This document shows, piece by piece, positions 48,353 through 58,472 of a stretch of DNA of 64,000 nucleotides (the stretch's first letter is position 1; each line of letters begins with the position of its first letter). The stretch is from Sphaerobacter thermophilus DSM 20745 (lineage in GTDB: Bacteria > Chloroflexota > Chloroflexia > Thermomicrobiales > Thermomicrobiaceae), in contig NC_013523.1 in the NCBI RefSeq assembly GCF_000024985.1, forward strand, positions 620,001 to 684,000, written 5' to 3'. Both the position numbers and the translations under genes were made by a program. Below the pieces are notes generated by a model. It was not told where the DNA came from. It was given only the letters and a program-made list of their open reading frames with translations, and searched no databases.

Positions 48353-51300
48353 CGGCGGTGCCCGTGAGCGCCGCGTCGTCACGATTCTCTTCTGTGACGT
48401 CGCCGGTTCCACCAGCATCGCCGAACAACTCGACCCCGAGGAGTGGGCCGAGATCATGCACATGGCCTTCGACGCGCTCATGCGGCCGATTGAGCGGTAC
48501 GGAGGCACCATCGCGCGTCTGATGGGCGATGCCGTCCTGGCGTTCTTCGGCGCCCCCCGGGCGCACGAGGACGACCCACGTCGTGCGATCCTGGCCGCGC
48601 TCGACATCGTCGCCGAGGTGGCGCCCCTGCGCGACCTCGTGCGCCAGACGTACGGGCTGGAGTTCAACGTCCGGATCGGCATCAATACGGGCGACGTCGT
48701 GGTGGGAGAATTCGGCTCGGCCGCGATGAACGAGTACACGGCGATGGGTGATGCCATCAACCTCGCCGCTCGGCTGCAGCAACAGGCAGAACCGGGGAGC
48801 ATCCTGGTCGGCGAGAGTACGTACCGCGCTACAGCCCCGTTCTTCCGCTTTGAGCCGGTCGGCCGGCTCGCGCTGCGTGGCAAGGCGCGAGCGGAGAACG
48901 CCTATCGTGTCCTGCAGTCCATCGATGTCAGCGGCCGTCTCTGGGACATCGCCGGGCTGGATGCGCCCCTGGTCGGGCGGGCGGCCGAGATGGACCTGTT
49001 GTGCCGTGCCTATGAAGGGCTGAGCGCGGGCAAGGGGCACGTTGCCTGCCTCGTCGGCGATGCGGGCATGGGCAAGAGCCGGCTGATCTCCCACCTGCGG
49101 GGCTATTGGGAGGATGACCGCGGCCGGGGCGGCGACGTTGCCTGGCTTGAGCATCGGGTCGTCTCGTTCGCCGGGCTGGAGCCGTACGGTGCGCTCCGGC
49201 AGCGCCTGCGCCGCGTGTTCGGCATCGCACGGCACGACACCGCCGAGTCGGTGCACGCCAAGGTGATGCGCGCCACGCAGCACTTCCCACCGGCCACCAG
49301 AGAGCGGGCGACGCGGATCATCACCGCGGTCCTCGGTGTGGGCGATGAGGCGTCCCCGGCGCAGGCGATCAGCGAGGGGATCGCCGCAGACGCGTTCCGG
49401 CGCGAGCTGACCTCGGTGATGAGGGAGCTCCTCCGCGGCTGGAATCGCGGGAAGCCGGTGGTCTTCGTGAGCGACGACCACCACCTGATCGATCTGGCAT
49501 CGGAGGAACTCGTCGTCGACCTCCTGCAACTGATCGATGACGCTCCGGTGCTGTTCGTGCTTGCGTTCCGACCCGAACTGGGGAGCCCGGTCTGGAAGAT
49601 CATCGAGACGTGCCGGGAGCGGTACGAGAGTGGCTACAGCGAGATCTGGCTTGCCCCGCTGGCCGCCGACGAGCGCATGGCTCTGTTCGACTCACTGGTC
49701 CGGTCAGACGATGGACAGCGCCTCCGAGAGCGGGTGCTGGAGAAGGCGGGTGGCAACCCGCTCTTCATCGAAGAGATCGTGCGGTCGCTCATCGACCAGG
49801 GGTACCTGGAGCCGTGCGACGACTGCCTTGAGCAGCAGTGGCGGGTCGCTCCGCACGCAGACCTGTCCCAGGTCACGATCCCGAGCACGCTGCACGCCCT
49901 GATCCTCGAGCGCGTCGACCGGCTGGCCCCAGAGGTTCGACAGCATCTCCAACTTGCTTCGGTGATCGGACGGTCGTTCTCCCGAAGCTTGCTGGAGGCG
50001 ATCTCGGATGCGCCCGGCACCGTGGCGGATCACCTCGCGGTCCTGACAAAGCTCGACCTCATCACCCCGGATGCCGACCTCGGCGTGGGCGCGTACTCGT
50101 TCCGCCATCCGCTGATCCAAGAGGTGGTGTACGGCACGCTCATCCGGCGCTTCCGGAGCGAGGTGCACCGGAGGATCGGCGACGCGATCGAGCGGCTGTA
50201 TGCCGGTCGACTGGACGAGCGAGCGGGGGAGATCGGCTGGCACTACTCGCAAGCCGGCGACGAGCGCGCCGTCGGGTGGTTGATCAAGGCGGCGGAGCGC
50301 GCGGGCAGCGTCGGTGAGCCCCACGCGGCGATCAACTACACCACCACGGCGATCGAGCTGACCCAGCGTCTTGGGCTGCAACCGTTGCCCCGTGCGTATC
50401 AGCTCCGGGCGGAGGCCGCCGAGCTGGTGGGCGATTTCCCCGCTGCGAGCCGGGACTTCGCCGATGCGATCGAGGCTGCCAGGGCGATCAGCGACGGTGA
50501 GGCAGAGTGGCGTGCACTGCTGGGGCTCGGCCTTGCCTGGACCTCGCGAGACTACCGCGTGGCAGGCGATTTCCTGCACCAGGCGCTCGAGCGGGCGCAG
50601 ACGCTGGGGCATCCGCTCGCGGTGGCTCACAGTCTCAATCGGATTGGCAACTGGCACAGCAATATCGGCCAACCAGCGGCCGCCGTACGGGCCCATGAAG
50701 AGGCGCTCGCCGTCTTTGAGGCCGCCGGGGCGCAAGCCGGACGCGCGGAGAGCCTGGACCTCCTTGCGCTGGCGCGCTTCATGGCCGGTGACCTGCGCGG
50801 GAGCGATGCGCTGTATGAGCACGCCATCGCGGAGTTCCGCGGCATCAACGAGCGGCGTGGTCTGGCGTCGAGCCTGGCGATGCGGACGGCGGCCGGAGGC
50901 TCGCCGCTCGCGACCACCGTGCCCCCGGCTGACGGAGATCCGGACCGGCGCACACGCTACGCGCTCGAATCCCTGGAGTTATCCCGGGAGATGGGCTGGC
51001 AGGCCGGTGAGGTCTACGCGCTGGTGACCCTCGCCGGGCAGTCGATGCTGCGGGGCCACTATCAGGCGGCGCTGGAGTACGCGTCGGCCGGCCATGACCG
51101 CGCGGTGGAGATCGGTCACCGCCAATGGAGCATCGCGGCGCTGTGCCTCCTCGGCTGCACGATGATGGATCTGCTGCAGTTCGAGGAAGCCTACGAGCAC
51201 TACTGCGCGGCGCTGGCGAACGCGAACCAGACCGGGTCCGAGTTCTGGCGCCGGACATCGACGGCCGGTGTCACGGATACCCTGCTGAGCCTGGGTCGGA

Positions 51301-51788
51301 TCGACGAGGCCAGACGCGAGCTCGACGACGTCCTGCGCGACAACGATCGACTCGATGCGCTGGCCCGTCGCGAGTGCTGGCTCCGCCGGGCTCGCATCGC
51401 GTTGGCCGAGGGCGACCCCGCACGCTGTGTCGAGATCGTCGACATGCTGCATCAGGCCATCCAGCCTCCGGTGTCGCTCGACGCGGTGCCGCACCTGGCA
51501 CTGCTGCGGGCGCGGGCACTGGCGGCACAGGGGCAACTGCCGGATGCGCTCGTAGCCCTGGACCAGGCGACGGCCGGGGCGCGCCGCTATGGGTGGCGTC
51601 CCTTGCTCTGGCGGGCGCTGGCTGTGCGGAGCGCTATCGCTCCCGATCGACCAGAGCCGGGCGATCCGGATCGACGGGCGGCCGCTGCGAGCGGGTTGGT
51701 GGCCGACCTGGCGTCCGAAATCTCCGACCCCAGCCTGCGCTCCCGCTTCACCGAGTCGGCAGTCGCCGTGATTGCGCAGGGTGGCTGA
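48309..51788 (+). CDS. Class III nucleotide cyclase fused to ATPase and TPR-like module
   Basis: 1159 residues. N-terminal catalytic domain (about 18-200): RVVTILFCDVAGSTSIAEQL and LMGDAVLAFFGAP supply the two metal Asp residues; GDAINLAARLQ supplies the transition-state Asn and Arg. AAA-type ATPase follows (Walker A GDAGMGKS near residue 250) and then a TPR-like C-terminal half with no LuxR HTH. A GTG at 48309 with GGGGGAGG upstream makes it overlap the kinase gene by 44 bp, implying coupling. The substrate-specifying residues are not clearly those of adenylate cyclases, so cAMP versus cGMP is open. Confidence 0.9.
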   Translation: MNPMVRQGMTSAQRDGGARERRVVTILFCDVAGSTSIAEQLDPEEWAEIMHMAFDALMRPIERYGGTIARLMGDAVLAFFGAPRAHEDDPRRAILAALDIVAEVAPLRDLVRQTYGLEFNVRIGINTGDVVVGEFGSAAMNEYTAMGDAINLAARLQQQAEPGSILVGESTYRATAPFFRFEPVGRLALRGKARAENAYRVLQSIDVSGRLWDIAGLDAPLVGRAAEMDLLCRAYEGLSAGKGHVACLVGDAGMGKSRLISHLRGYWEDDRGRGGDVAWLEHRVVSFAGLEPYGALRQRLRRVFGIARHDTAESVHAKVMRATQHFPPATRERATRIITAVLGVGDEASPAQAISEGIAADAFRRELTSVMRELLRGWNRGKPVVFVSDDHHLIDLASEELVVDLLQLIDDAPVLFVLAFRPELGSPVWKIIETCRERYESGYSEIWLAPLAADERMALFDSLVRSDDGQRLRERVLEKAGGNPLFIEEIVRSLIDQGYLEPCDDCLEQQWRVAPHADLSQVTIPSTLHALILERVDRLAPEVRQHLQLASVIGRSFSRSLLEAISDAPGTVADHLAVLTKLDLITPDADLGVGAYSFRHPLIQEVVYGTLIRRFRSEVHRRIGDAIERLYAGRLDERAGEIGWHYSQAGDERAVGWLIKAAERAGSVGEPHAAINYTTTAIELTQRLGLQPLPRAYQLRAEAAELVGDFPAASRDFADAIEAARAISDGEAEWRALLGLGLAWTSRDYRVAGDFLHQALERAQTLGHPLAVAHSLNRIGNWHSNIGQPAAAVRAHEEALAVFEAAGAQAGRAESLDLLALARFMAGDLRGSDALYEHAIAEFRGINERRGLASSLAMRTAAGGSPLATTVPPADGDPDRRTRYALESLELSREMGWQAGEVYALVTLAGQSMLRGHYQAALEYASAGHDRAVEIGHRQWSIAALCLLGCTMMDLLQFEEAYEHYCAALANANQTGSEFWRRTSTAGVTDTLLSLGRIDEARRELDDVLRDNDRLDALARRECWLRRARIALAEGDPARCVEIVDMLHQAIQPPVSLDAVPHLALLRARALAAQGQLPDALVALDQATAGARRYGWRPLLWRALAVRSAIAPDRPEPGDPDRRAAAASGLVADLASEISDPSLRSRFTESAVAVIAQGG

Positions 51789-51884
51789 TCACGGTCCCGC
51801 GGTGGCAACGCAGCATCCGGCTGCGTGTGAAACGCCGCAGTGGTAACACACGCGGCCGGTACAGCCGGTGGTGAATTTCCGACC

Positions 51885-52391
51885 CTAGGAGGTTCTCCGC
51901 TTTGCGCGGTCGGTCGCTTCGGCGTAGTCCCAAACGCCGAGGTCGGGTGTCGGGATGCCGAGCGATGTCAGCACGGTGCAGATGTGGGCGCGGTGTTCGT
52001 TGCCGTGGTGGAGAGCCTGGGCCAGGATGACGCCGGCGGGCACATCGCGATCGAACCCGTCCTCCCATGCGACAACCAGCGTCCGCTCCGCGTCGAACGG
52101 CTCTTCGAGGAAACGGTCCCAGCGTTGCGCCATGTCATCCAGGTACGTCGCCAGTTCGGCGAGGCTCGGCGTCTCCCTGCCCCGCTGGTACCAGGGCGGG
52201 CGATTGCCTGTGAGGCGTGTATAGTAGCTCGCTTCACTCGACAGGATGTGCCACAGCGTGTCGATGATGCTCCCGTACGTGCCCGGCACCGTCGCGTGCA
52301 ACTGGTCCTCCGTGAGGTTCTGTGCCACGGCGAGCAGCTCGCCCGTAGCCCAGGCGTTGTGGCGGAATGCGTCGACCAGGCCGTCGTTCAT
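51885..52391 (-). CDS. DinB-family protein
   Basis: 168 residues. Four-helix bundle with the metal-binding His pattern: His in DTLWHILSSEASYYTRLTG and two in HHGNEHRAHI. DinB-fold proteins include bacillithiol/mycothiol-dependent transferases, but the substrate here is unknown. Convergent with the cyclase gene across a roughly 96-base gap and followed by the ADP-ribosylglycohydrolase upstream (30 bases). Confidence 0.88.
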   Translation of the reverse strand: MNDGLVDAFRHNAWATGELLAVAQNLTEDQLHATVPGTYGSIIDTLWHILSSEASYYTRLTGNRPPWYQRGRETPSLAELATYLDDMAQRWDRFLEEPFDAERTLVVAWEDGFDRDVPAGVILAQALHHGNEHRAHICTVLTSLGIPTPDLGVWDYAEATDRAKRRTS

Positions 52392-52421
52392 GGGCGGACT
52401 CCTCCTTATAGAAAACCGTCA

Positions 52422-53531
52422 TCACCAGCCGGGGTAGCGCTCCCAGTCGGCGGTGGGATCAGGGATTTCGCCAGGGTTGCCGAAGTGGTGGTAGAGGTCG
52501 AGGGCGAGCTGTTCGATCTCCGGGCGCAGCTCGAGTGGTTCAAGCCAGCGCTGGGGGATGGCCTGGGGGCCGAGCAGGGCACCCAGGATGTTGCCGGTAA
52601 TCGCGCCGGTACTGTCACTGTCACCGGAGTGGTTGACCGCCGCGAGGACTCCTCGCTCGAACGAATCGCCAGCCGTGAGCGCGCAGTAGAGGGCGATGGC
52701 CAGGGCCTCCTCGGCAACCCAGCCCTCGCCGAGACGCGCGACCCGCTCCGGGGTCGGCGGGCCCTCGTCGGCGAGGCGCAGCGCGGACTCGACCGCGGCG
52801 AGGCACTCCTCGTGGTCGGGCCAGCGGCGCAGCTCGTCGCGTGCGAGGGTGATGGCAGTCTCCAGGTCATGGCCTGCGACGATGGCGTCGATCACCAGAG
52901 CCAGGAATCCCGCGGCGAGGTACCCGCTCGGGTGCCCGTGGGTGATCGCTGCCAGTTCGCAGCCGAGCTGGAAGGGGTCTCCTGGGCCGATCAGCCCGAC
53001 CGGGGCGACGCGCATCACTCCGCCACACCCCTTCCGGTCATTGAGCGGACGGTCGACCGTGCCCATCACTCCCGACTGAAGGGCCGTCAAACAGGTGGTG
53101 CCTGGGGCGCGCCGTTGCCAGAGGTCGGGGAGGTCGAGCAACCAGCCGCTCCGGATCTCCGGAAATGGGTAGGGAGGGTGTATTCCCTGCGTCTCTAGCC
53201 AGCGCAGGTAGGCGTGGTAGACGACCGTCGGTGAGTGGCAGATGCCCTTCTCACGGTAGCGGTTGTCGGCCCGGATCAGTCCCTCCGCGGTGAAGAGGGT
53301 CATCTGGGTGTCGTCGGTGATGGCGCCCAGGCGGCCGTAGGCGGGCGCCAAGTCCTGGACCCCGTGCGGACCGAAGTGGATGCGGATCTGCTCGGTCGAC
53401 AAGAACTCGACCGCTGCCCCGAGCGCGTCGCCGACCGCGCCGCCGAGGAGGCAGCCGGTGATCGACGCAAGGCGGCGTCCTCCGTCGCCGGTGAGGTCCA
53501 GGCCCTGATGGTTTGTCACGTCTCGTTGCAC
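52422..53531 (-). CDS. ADP-ribosylglycohydrolase family protein
   Basis: 369 residues. Family motifs: GCLLGGAVGDALGAAVEF at the N-terminus, ITDDTQMTLFTAEGL (metal-binding Asp pair) and HSGDSDSTGAITGNILGA near the C-terminus. Removes ADP-ribose from proteins or related substrates; the dinitrogenase reductase-activating enzyme is one member but no nif genes are here. A GTG start at 53531 has GGGGACGG seven bases upstream; GTG 53519 is an alternative. A very long open frame reaching 54554 is antisense to pobA and rejected. Confidence 0.9.
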   Translation of the reverse strand: MQRDVTNHQGLDLTGDGGRRLASITGCLLGGAVGDALGAAVEFLSTEQIRIHFGPHGVQDLAPAYGRLGAITDDTQMTLFTAEGLIRADNRYREKGICHSPTVVYHAYLRWLETQGIHPPYPFPEIRSGWLLDLPDLWQRRAPGTTCLTALQSGVMGTVDRPLNDRKGCGGVMRVAPVGLIGPGDPFQLGCELAAITHGHPSGYLAAGFLALVIDAIVAGHDLETAITLARDELRRWPDHEECLAAVESALRLADEGPPTPERVARLGEGWVAEEALAIALYCALTAGDSFERGVLAAVNHSGDSDSTGAITGNILGALLGPQAIPQRWLEPLELRPEIEQLALDLYHHFGNPGEIPDPTADWERYPGW

Positions 53532-53756
53532 CCGAACACCGTCCCCGGATGGATCAATCCCAGTGGTGCAGGTTCCGCGTTGCGGTGTCGCGCCGGTCGT
53601 GCCGTCTTCGTGGGGGAGAGCATACGGGGCACAGCGATGGGCGTGCAACCTGGACCTATCGGCTCCGGCTGACACGCGCTGCGCCCTGTTTCGCCTGATT
53701 GTGTTGACAGCACGGAGTGACGGCGATATAGCAGTAACAGCGGTCGTGAGAGGTGA

Positions 53757-54995
<1,239 letters not shown>

Positions 54996-55076
54996 GGGGC
55001 GCCGTGTCGGTTCGGTTGACACCCTCCACGGGGTAGGTTTTCATAAGTACACGCTGGGGAAGAGGAGGTGCAGCCG

Positions 55077-55520
55077 GTGAGTGACTCGCGCTACGACGTC
55101 GGCATGGCCGTGCGCCGGGAGGTTCTCGGCGAGGAGCACGTGGCGCGGGCCACTGCGCGGCAAACCGCTCTCGACGCGGACTTTCAGCGCTTCATCACCG
55201 AGGTGGCCTGGGGCTCGATCTGGGCGCGGCCGGGGCTTGACCGGCGCACGCGCAGCCTGGTCACCATCGCCATCCTCGCGGCGCTCGGCCGTGAGGCCGA
55301 ACTGGCGATGCACCTGCGGGCCACCCGCAACACCGGCGCCGATCCGGCGGATGTGGCAGAGGTTCTGCTGCACGTTGCCGCCTACGCGGGGATCCCCGCG
55401 GCCAACTCAGCCTTCGCGCTACTGAAAGCGGAGTTTGACCCGCACGAGCCCGGGCGGGCTGAGCATGGGAGTGCTGAGGTGCAGGAGAGGAGTGATCATG
55501 GACACCACGACGATCGGTGA
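55077..55520 (+). CDS. pcaC: 4-carboxymuconolactone decarboxylase (PcaC)
   Basis: 147 residues. Decarboxylates 4-carboxymuconolactone to beta-ketoadipate enol-lactone. The conserved region TEVAWGSIWARPGLDRRTRS and ELAMHLRATRNTGADPADVA, EVLLHVAAYAGIPAANSAFA is typical. GTG 55077 has GGAGG eight bases upstream. It overlaps pcaH by 23 bp. A fused PcaD hydrolase domain, found in some actinobacterial PcaL proteins, is absent. Confidence 0.93.
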   Translation: MSDSRYDVGMAVRREVLGEEHVARATARQTALDADFQRFITEVAWGSIWARPGLDRRTRSLVTIAILAALGREAELAMHLRATRNTGADPADVAEVLLHVAAYAGIPAANSAFALLKAEFDPHEPGRAEHGSAEVQERSDHGHHDDR

Positions 55521-56226
55521 GATTATCCGCGGGGACAAGGAGGTATTCCCTCCGTACCTGTACTCCGCGTACCGGGCGACGATCAAGCGCTCACCGAATC
55601 TCCCGTTGCTGGAGGTTCCGCTGACGTTGACGGAGCTGACGGGGCCCGGTCCGGCGATCAGCGAGATCACGCCGGAGGATGCGGACCTGACCCGCAACGC
55701 AGGAACCGGCGGGGAGGCGATTGGCCAGCGGATCATCGTCACGGGGCGGGTGCTCGACGACAACGGCGATCCGGTGCCGAATACGCTGGTCGAGGTCTGG
55801 CAGGCAAACGCCGCCGGGCGTTACCTCCACAAGCGCGACAACTGGCCGGGTCCGCTGGATCCCAACTTCCTGGGTATCGGCCGGTGCCTCACCAATGAGG
55901 AGGGGGTCTACCGGTTCCTGACGATCCATCCGGGTGCGTATCCGTGGAAGAACGACCCGAATGCCTGGCGTCCGTCCCACATTCACTTCTCGATCCTGGG
56001 GCCGTCCTCGCGGACCCGCCTGATCACCCAGATGTACTTCCCGGGTGACCCGCTGCACGCGCTCGATCCGATCATGAACGCCGTTCCCGAGCCGTATCGC
56101 TCGCGCATGATCGCCACCTACGATCACAGCGTGACCGAGCCGGAGTGGGCGCTTGGGTATCGCTGGGACATCGTGCTGCGCGGACCCAATGCGACCCCGT
56201 TTGGGGAGCGGAAGGAGAACGAGTAA
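55498..56226 (+). CDS. pcaH: Protocatechuate 3,4-dioxygenase beta subunit (PcaH)
   Basis: 242 residues. The iron-bearing subunit that cleaves protocatechuate between the hydroxyls. Intradiol signature GRVLDDNGDPVPNTLVEVWQ, AGRYLHKRDN, and the His ligand motif RPSHIHFSI with upstream Tyr residues. ATG 55498 has GGAGAGGAG at good spacing. Its stop overlaps the pcaG start by one base (TAATG). Confidence 0.96.
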   Translation: MDTTTIGEIIRGDKEVFPPYLYSAYRATIKRSPNLPLLEVPLTLTELTGPGPAISEITPEDADLTRNAGTGGEAIGQRIIVTGRVLDDNGDPVPNTLVEVWQANAAGRYLHKRDNWPGPLDPNFLGIGRCLTNEEGVYRFLTIHPGAYPWKNDPNAWRPSHIHFSILGPSSRTRLITQMYFPGDPLHALDPIMNAVPEPYRSRMIATYDHSVTEPEWALGYRWDIVLRGPNATPFGERKENE

Positions 56227-56807
56227 TGGGCAAGGCTCCGGTAACCCCGACGCAGACGGTCGGGCCGTTCTTCCATCCTTGCCTGCTGCGACCAGACGCG
56301 GTCATCACGACACTGGTCAAGCCGGAGACGGAGGGGACGCGGATTCGGATCGAAGGCCGCGTGCTGGATGGGGACGGCCTCCCGGTCGATGACGCCATGG
56401 TTGAGATCTGGCAGGCGAACCACTACGGGCGCTACCGCCACCCGGCAGACCAGCGCCCGCTGCCGCTCGATCCGACCTTCATCGGCTTTGGCCGGACCGG
56501 TACGGACGAGGAAGGGCGCTACTGGTTCGAGACGATCAAGCCGGGCGTCGTCCCGTTCGACGACCAGCAGGATCAGGCGCCGCACATCCTTGTCATGGTG
56601 TTCGCGCGGGGGCTGCTCAACCACGTCGTCACCAGGATCTACTTCGAAGATGAGCCGGCCAACGCGACGGATCCAATTCTGCTGCGCGTGCCGGAGGAGC
56701 GGCGGGGGACGCTGATCGCGCGGCGCGAGGAGGTGGACGGCAACGTCGTCTATCGCTTCGACATCCGCCTGCAGGGTGAAGGGGAGACGGTCTTCTTCGA
56801 CGTCTAG
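56226..56807 (+). CDS. pcaG: Protocatechuate 3,4-dioxygenase alpha subunit (PcaG)
   Basis: 193 residues. Structural partner of PcaH, related in sequence (TPTQTVGPFFHPCLLRPDAV, GRVLDGDGLPVDDAMVEIWQ, ending YRFDIRLQGEGETVFFDV) but with the His-x-His iron motif replaced (APHILVMVF). Translation is coupled to pcaH by the TAATG overlap. Normal length for PcaG. Confidence 0.95.
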   Translation: MGKAPVTPTQTVGPFFHPCLLRPDAVITTLVKPETEGTRIRIEGRVLDGDGLPVDDAMVEIWQANHYGRYRHPADQRPLPLDPTFIGFGRTGTDEEGRYWFETIKPGVVPFDDQQDQAPHILVMVFARGLLNHVVTRIYFEDEPANATDPILLRVPEERRGTLIARREEVDGNVVYRFDIRLQGEGETVFFDV

Positions 56808-56843
56808 GGGGACCGGCTGCTGGCTGGTGATGAGAGGTAGTTG

Positions 56844-57683
56844 ATGGTCGCATTTCTCTCGCTGCGCGACGCGGTCGCCGAGTGCGTCCGCGACGGCGAT
56901 ACGGTGGCGATGGAGGGGTTCACGCACCTGATCCCCTTCGCGGCCGGGCACGAGGTCATCCGGCAAGGCCGACGGGATCTGACGCTGGTGCGCATGACGC
57001 CCGACCTGATCTACGATCAAATGATCGGCATGGGGTGCGCCCGCAAACTGATCTTCTCCTGGGGCGGGAACCCCGGCGTCGGATCTCTGCACCGGCTGCG
57101 TGACGCGGTCGAGCGTGGATGGCCCGCGCCGCTCGAGCTGGAGGAACACAGCCACGCGGCAATGGCCAACGCCTACGCAGCCGGCGCAGCGGGGATGCCC
57201 TGCGCGATCTTCCGCGGCTACCTGGGGACCGATCTCCCCGAGTACAACCCCAACATCCGCTTTATCGAATGCCCCTTCACCGGGGAGCGGCTGGCGGCGA
57301 TCCCCTCGATCCGGCCGGATGTCGCGATCATCCACGCCCAGCGCGCCGACCGGCAAGGCAACGTCCTGATCGAGGGGATCGTCGGCGTCCAGAAAGAAGC
57401 GGTGCTCGCGGCGAAGCGCGCGCTCGTCACGGTCGAGGAGATCGTCGATGACCTGAAGGCACCCAGCCCGAACTCGGTCATCCTCCCGCACTGGACCATC
57501 ACGGCCATCGCCGAGGTGCCGGGCGGCGCACGCCCCTCGTACGCACACGGCTACTACAAGCGGGACAACGCCTTCTACACCGCATGGGACAGCATCTCGC
57601 GCGACCGTGACACCTTCCTCGCCTGGATGCGCGAGCACGTCCTGGAAGCCGAACCCGGCAGTCCTCTGGGATGGCGGGTGTGA
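56844..57683 (+). CDS. pcaI: 3-oxoadipate CoA-transferase alpha subunit (PcaI/GctA type)
   Basis: 279 residues. Transfers CoA from succinyl-CoA to 3-oxoadipate together with PcaJ. The sequence resembles the glutaconate CoA-transferase A branch (GFTHLIPFAAGHEVIRQGRR, SWGGNPGVGSLHRLRDAVER, HAQRADRQGNVLIEGIVGVQ). Position in a pca operon supports a 3-oxoadipate role. ATG 56844 follows GAGAGG by six bases. Confidence 0.88.
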   Translation: MVAFLSLRDAVAECVRDGDTVAMEGFTHLIPFAAGHEVIRQGRRDLTLVRMTPDLIYDQMIGMGCARKLIFSWGGNPGVGSLHRLRDAVERGWPAPLELEEHSHAAMANAYAAGAAGMPCAIFRGYLGTDLPEYNPNIRFIECPFTGERLAAIPSIRPDVAIIHAQRADRQGNVLIEGIVGVQKEAVLAAKRALVTVEEIVDDLKAPSPNSVILPHWTITAIAEVPGGARPSYAHGYYKRDNAFYTAWDSISRDRDTFLAWMREHVLEAEPGSPLGWRV

Positions 57684-57697
57684 GGGAGAGGGACCCC

Positions 57698-58468
57698 GTG
57701 GAATACACGGCAAACGAGATGATGACCATCGCCGCGGCGCGGGCGCTCAAAGACGACGACGTCTGCTTCGTCGGAATCGGCCTGCCGTCGGCGGCGTGTA
57801 ACCTGGCGCGCCTCACCCACGCGCCGAACCTGACGCTGATCTACGAGTCAGGCACCATCGGCGCCCGGCCGGACGTGCTTCCGCTGTCCATCGGCGACGG
57901 CGAGCTGTGCGAGACGGCGCTGACAACCGTCTCGGTCCCCGAGATGTTCCGCTACTGGCTCCAGGGCGGACGGATCTCGGTCGGGTTCCTGGGTGGAGCG
58001 CAGATCGATCGCTTCGGGAATATCAACTCGACGGTGATCGGGGACTACCGGCAACCCAAGGTCCGCCTGCCCGGCGCGGGCGGCGCGACGGAGATCGCGA
58101 CCCACTGTGGGCAGATCTTCGTCATCATGCGACACTCGCTCCGGGCGTTCGTGGAGAAGGTGGACTTCATGACCTCGCTCGGCCACGGGTCGGGCGGCGA
58201 CGACCGGCAGCGCCGCGGCGTGACCACGGCGGGGCCGACGCTGGTCGTGACCGACCTGTGCATCATGCGACCCGACCCGGAGACGAAGGAGTTGACGGTC
58301 GTCTCGCTGCACGAGGGCGTCGAGCCCGAGCAGGTCCAGGAGCAGACCGGGTGGCCGCTCCGCTTCGCCGACAACCTGGAGCGCACGCCCCCGCCGACTG
58401 AGGAGGAGTTGACCGCGCTTCGGGACCTCCAGGCCAGGACTGCCAAGGCGCACGCGGCGACGGAGTAG
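57698..58468 (+). CDS. pcaJ: 3-oxoadipate CoA-transferase beta subunit (PcaJ/GctB type)
   Basis: 256 residues. Second CoA-transferase subunit; the catalytic Glu lies in LTLIYESGTIGARP. GCTG-type regions GQIFVIMRHSLRAFVEKVDF and GPTLVVTDLCIMRPDPETKE match the family. GTG 57698 has GGGAGAGGGA four bases upstream. It follows the alpha subunit and precedes pcaB by 4 bases. Confidence 0.88.
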   Translation: MEYTANEMMTIAAARALKDDDVCFVGIGLPSAACNLARLTHAPNLTLIYESGTIGARPDVLPLSIGDGELCETALTTVSVPEMFRYWLQGGRISVGFLGGAQIDRFGNINSTVIGDYRQPKVRLPGAGGATEIATHCGQIFVIMRHSLRAFVEKVDFMTSLGHGSGGDDRQRRGVTTAGPTLVVTDLCIMRPDPETKELTVVSLHEGVEPEQVQEQTGWPLRFADNLERTPPPTEEELTALRDLQARTAKAHAATE

Positions 58469-58472
58469 GGGG

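Noticed and set aside
46856-48883. Long minus-strand open frame opposite the histidine kinase
   Set aside because: It is low-complexity Arg/Ser/Pro-rich, overlaps two strongly supported genes and shows no recognisable domain; a GC-rich shadow frame.
51809-51825. CGCAGC/GCTGCG hairpin after the cyclase gene as a terminator
   Set aside because: Stem of only six pairs without a T-run; too weak to list as a feature.
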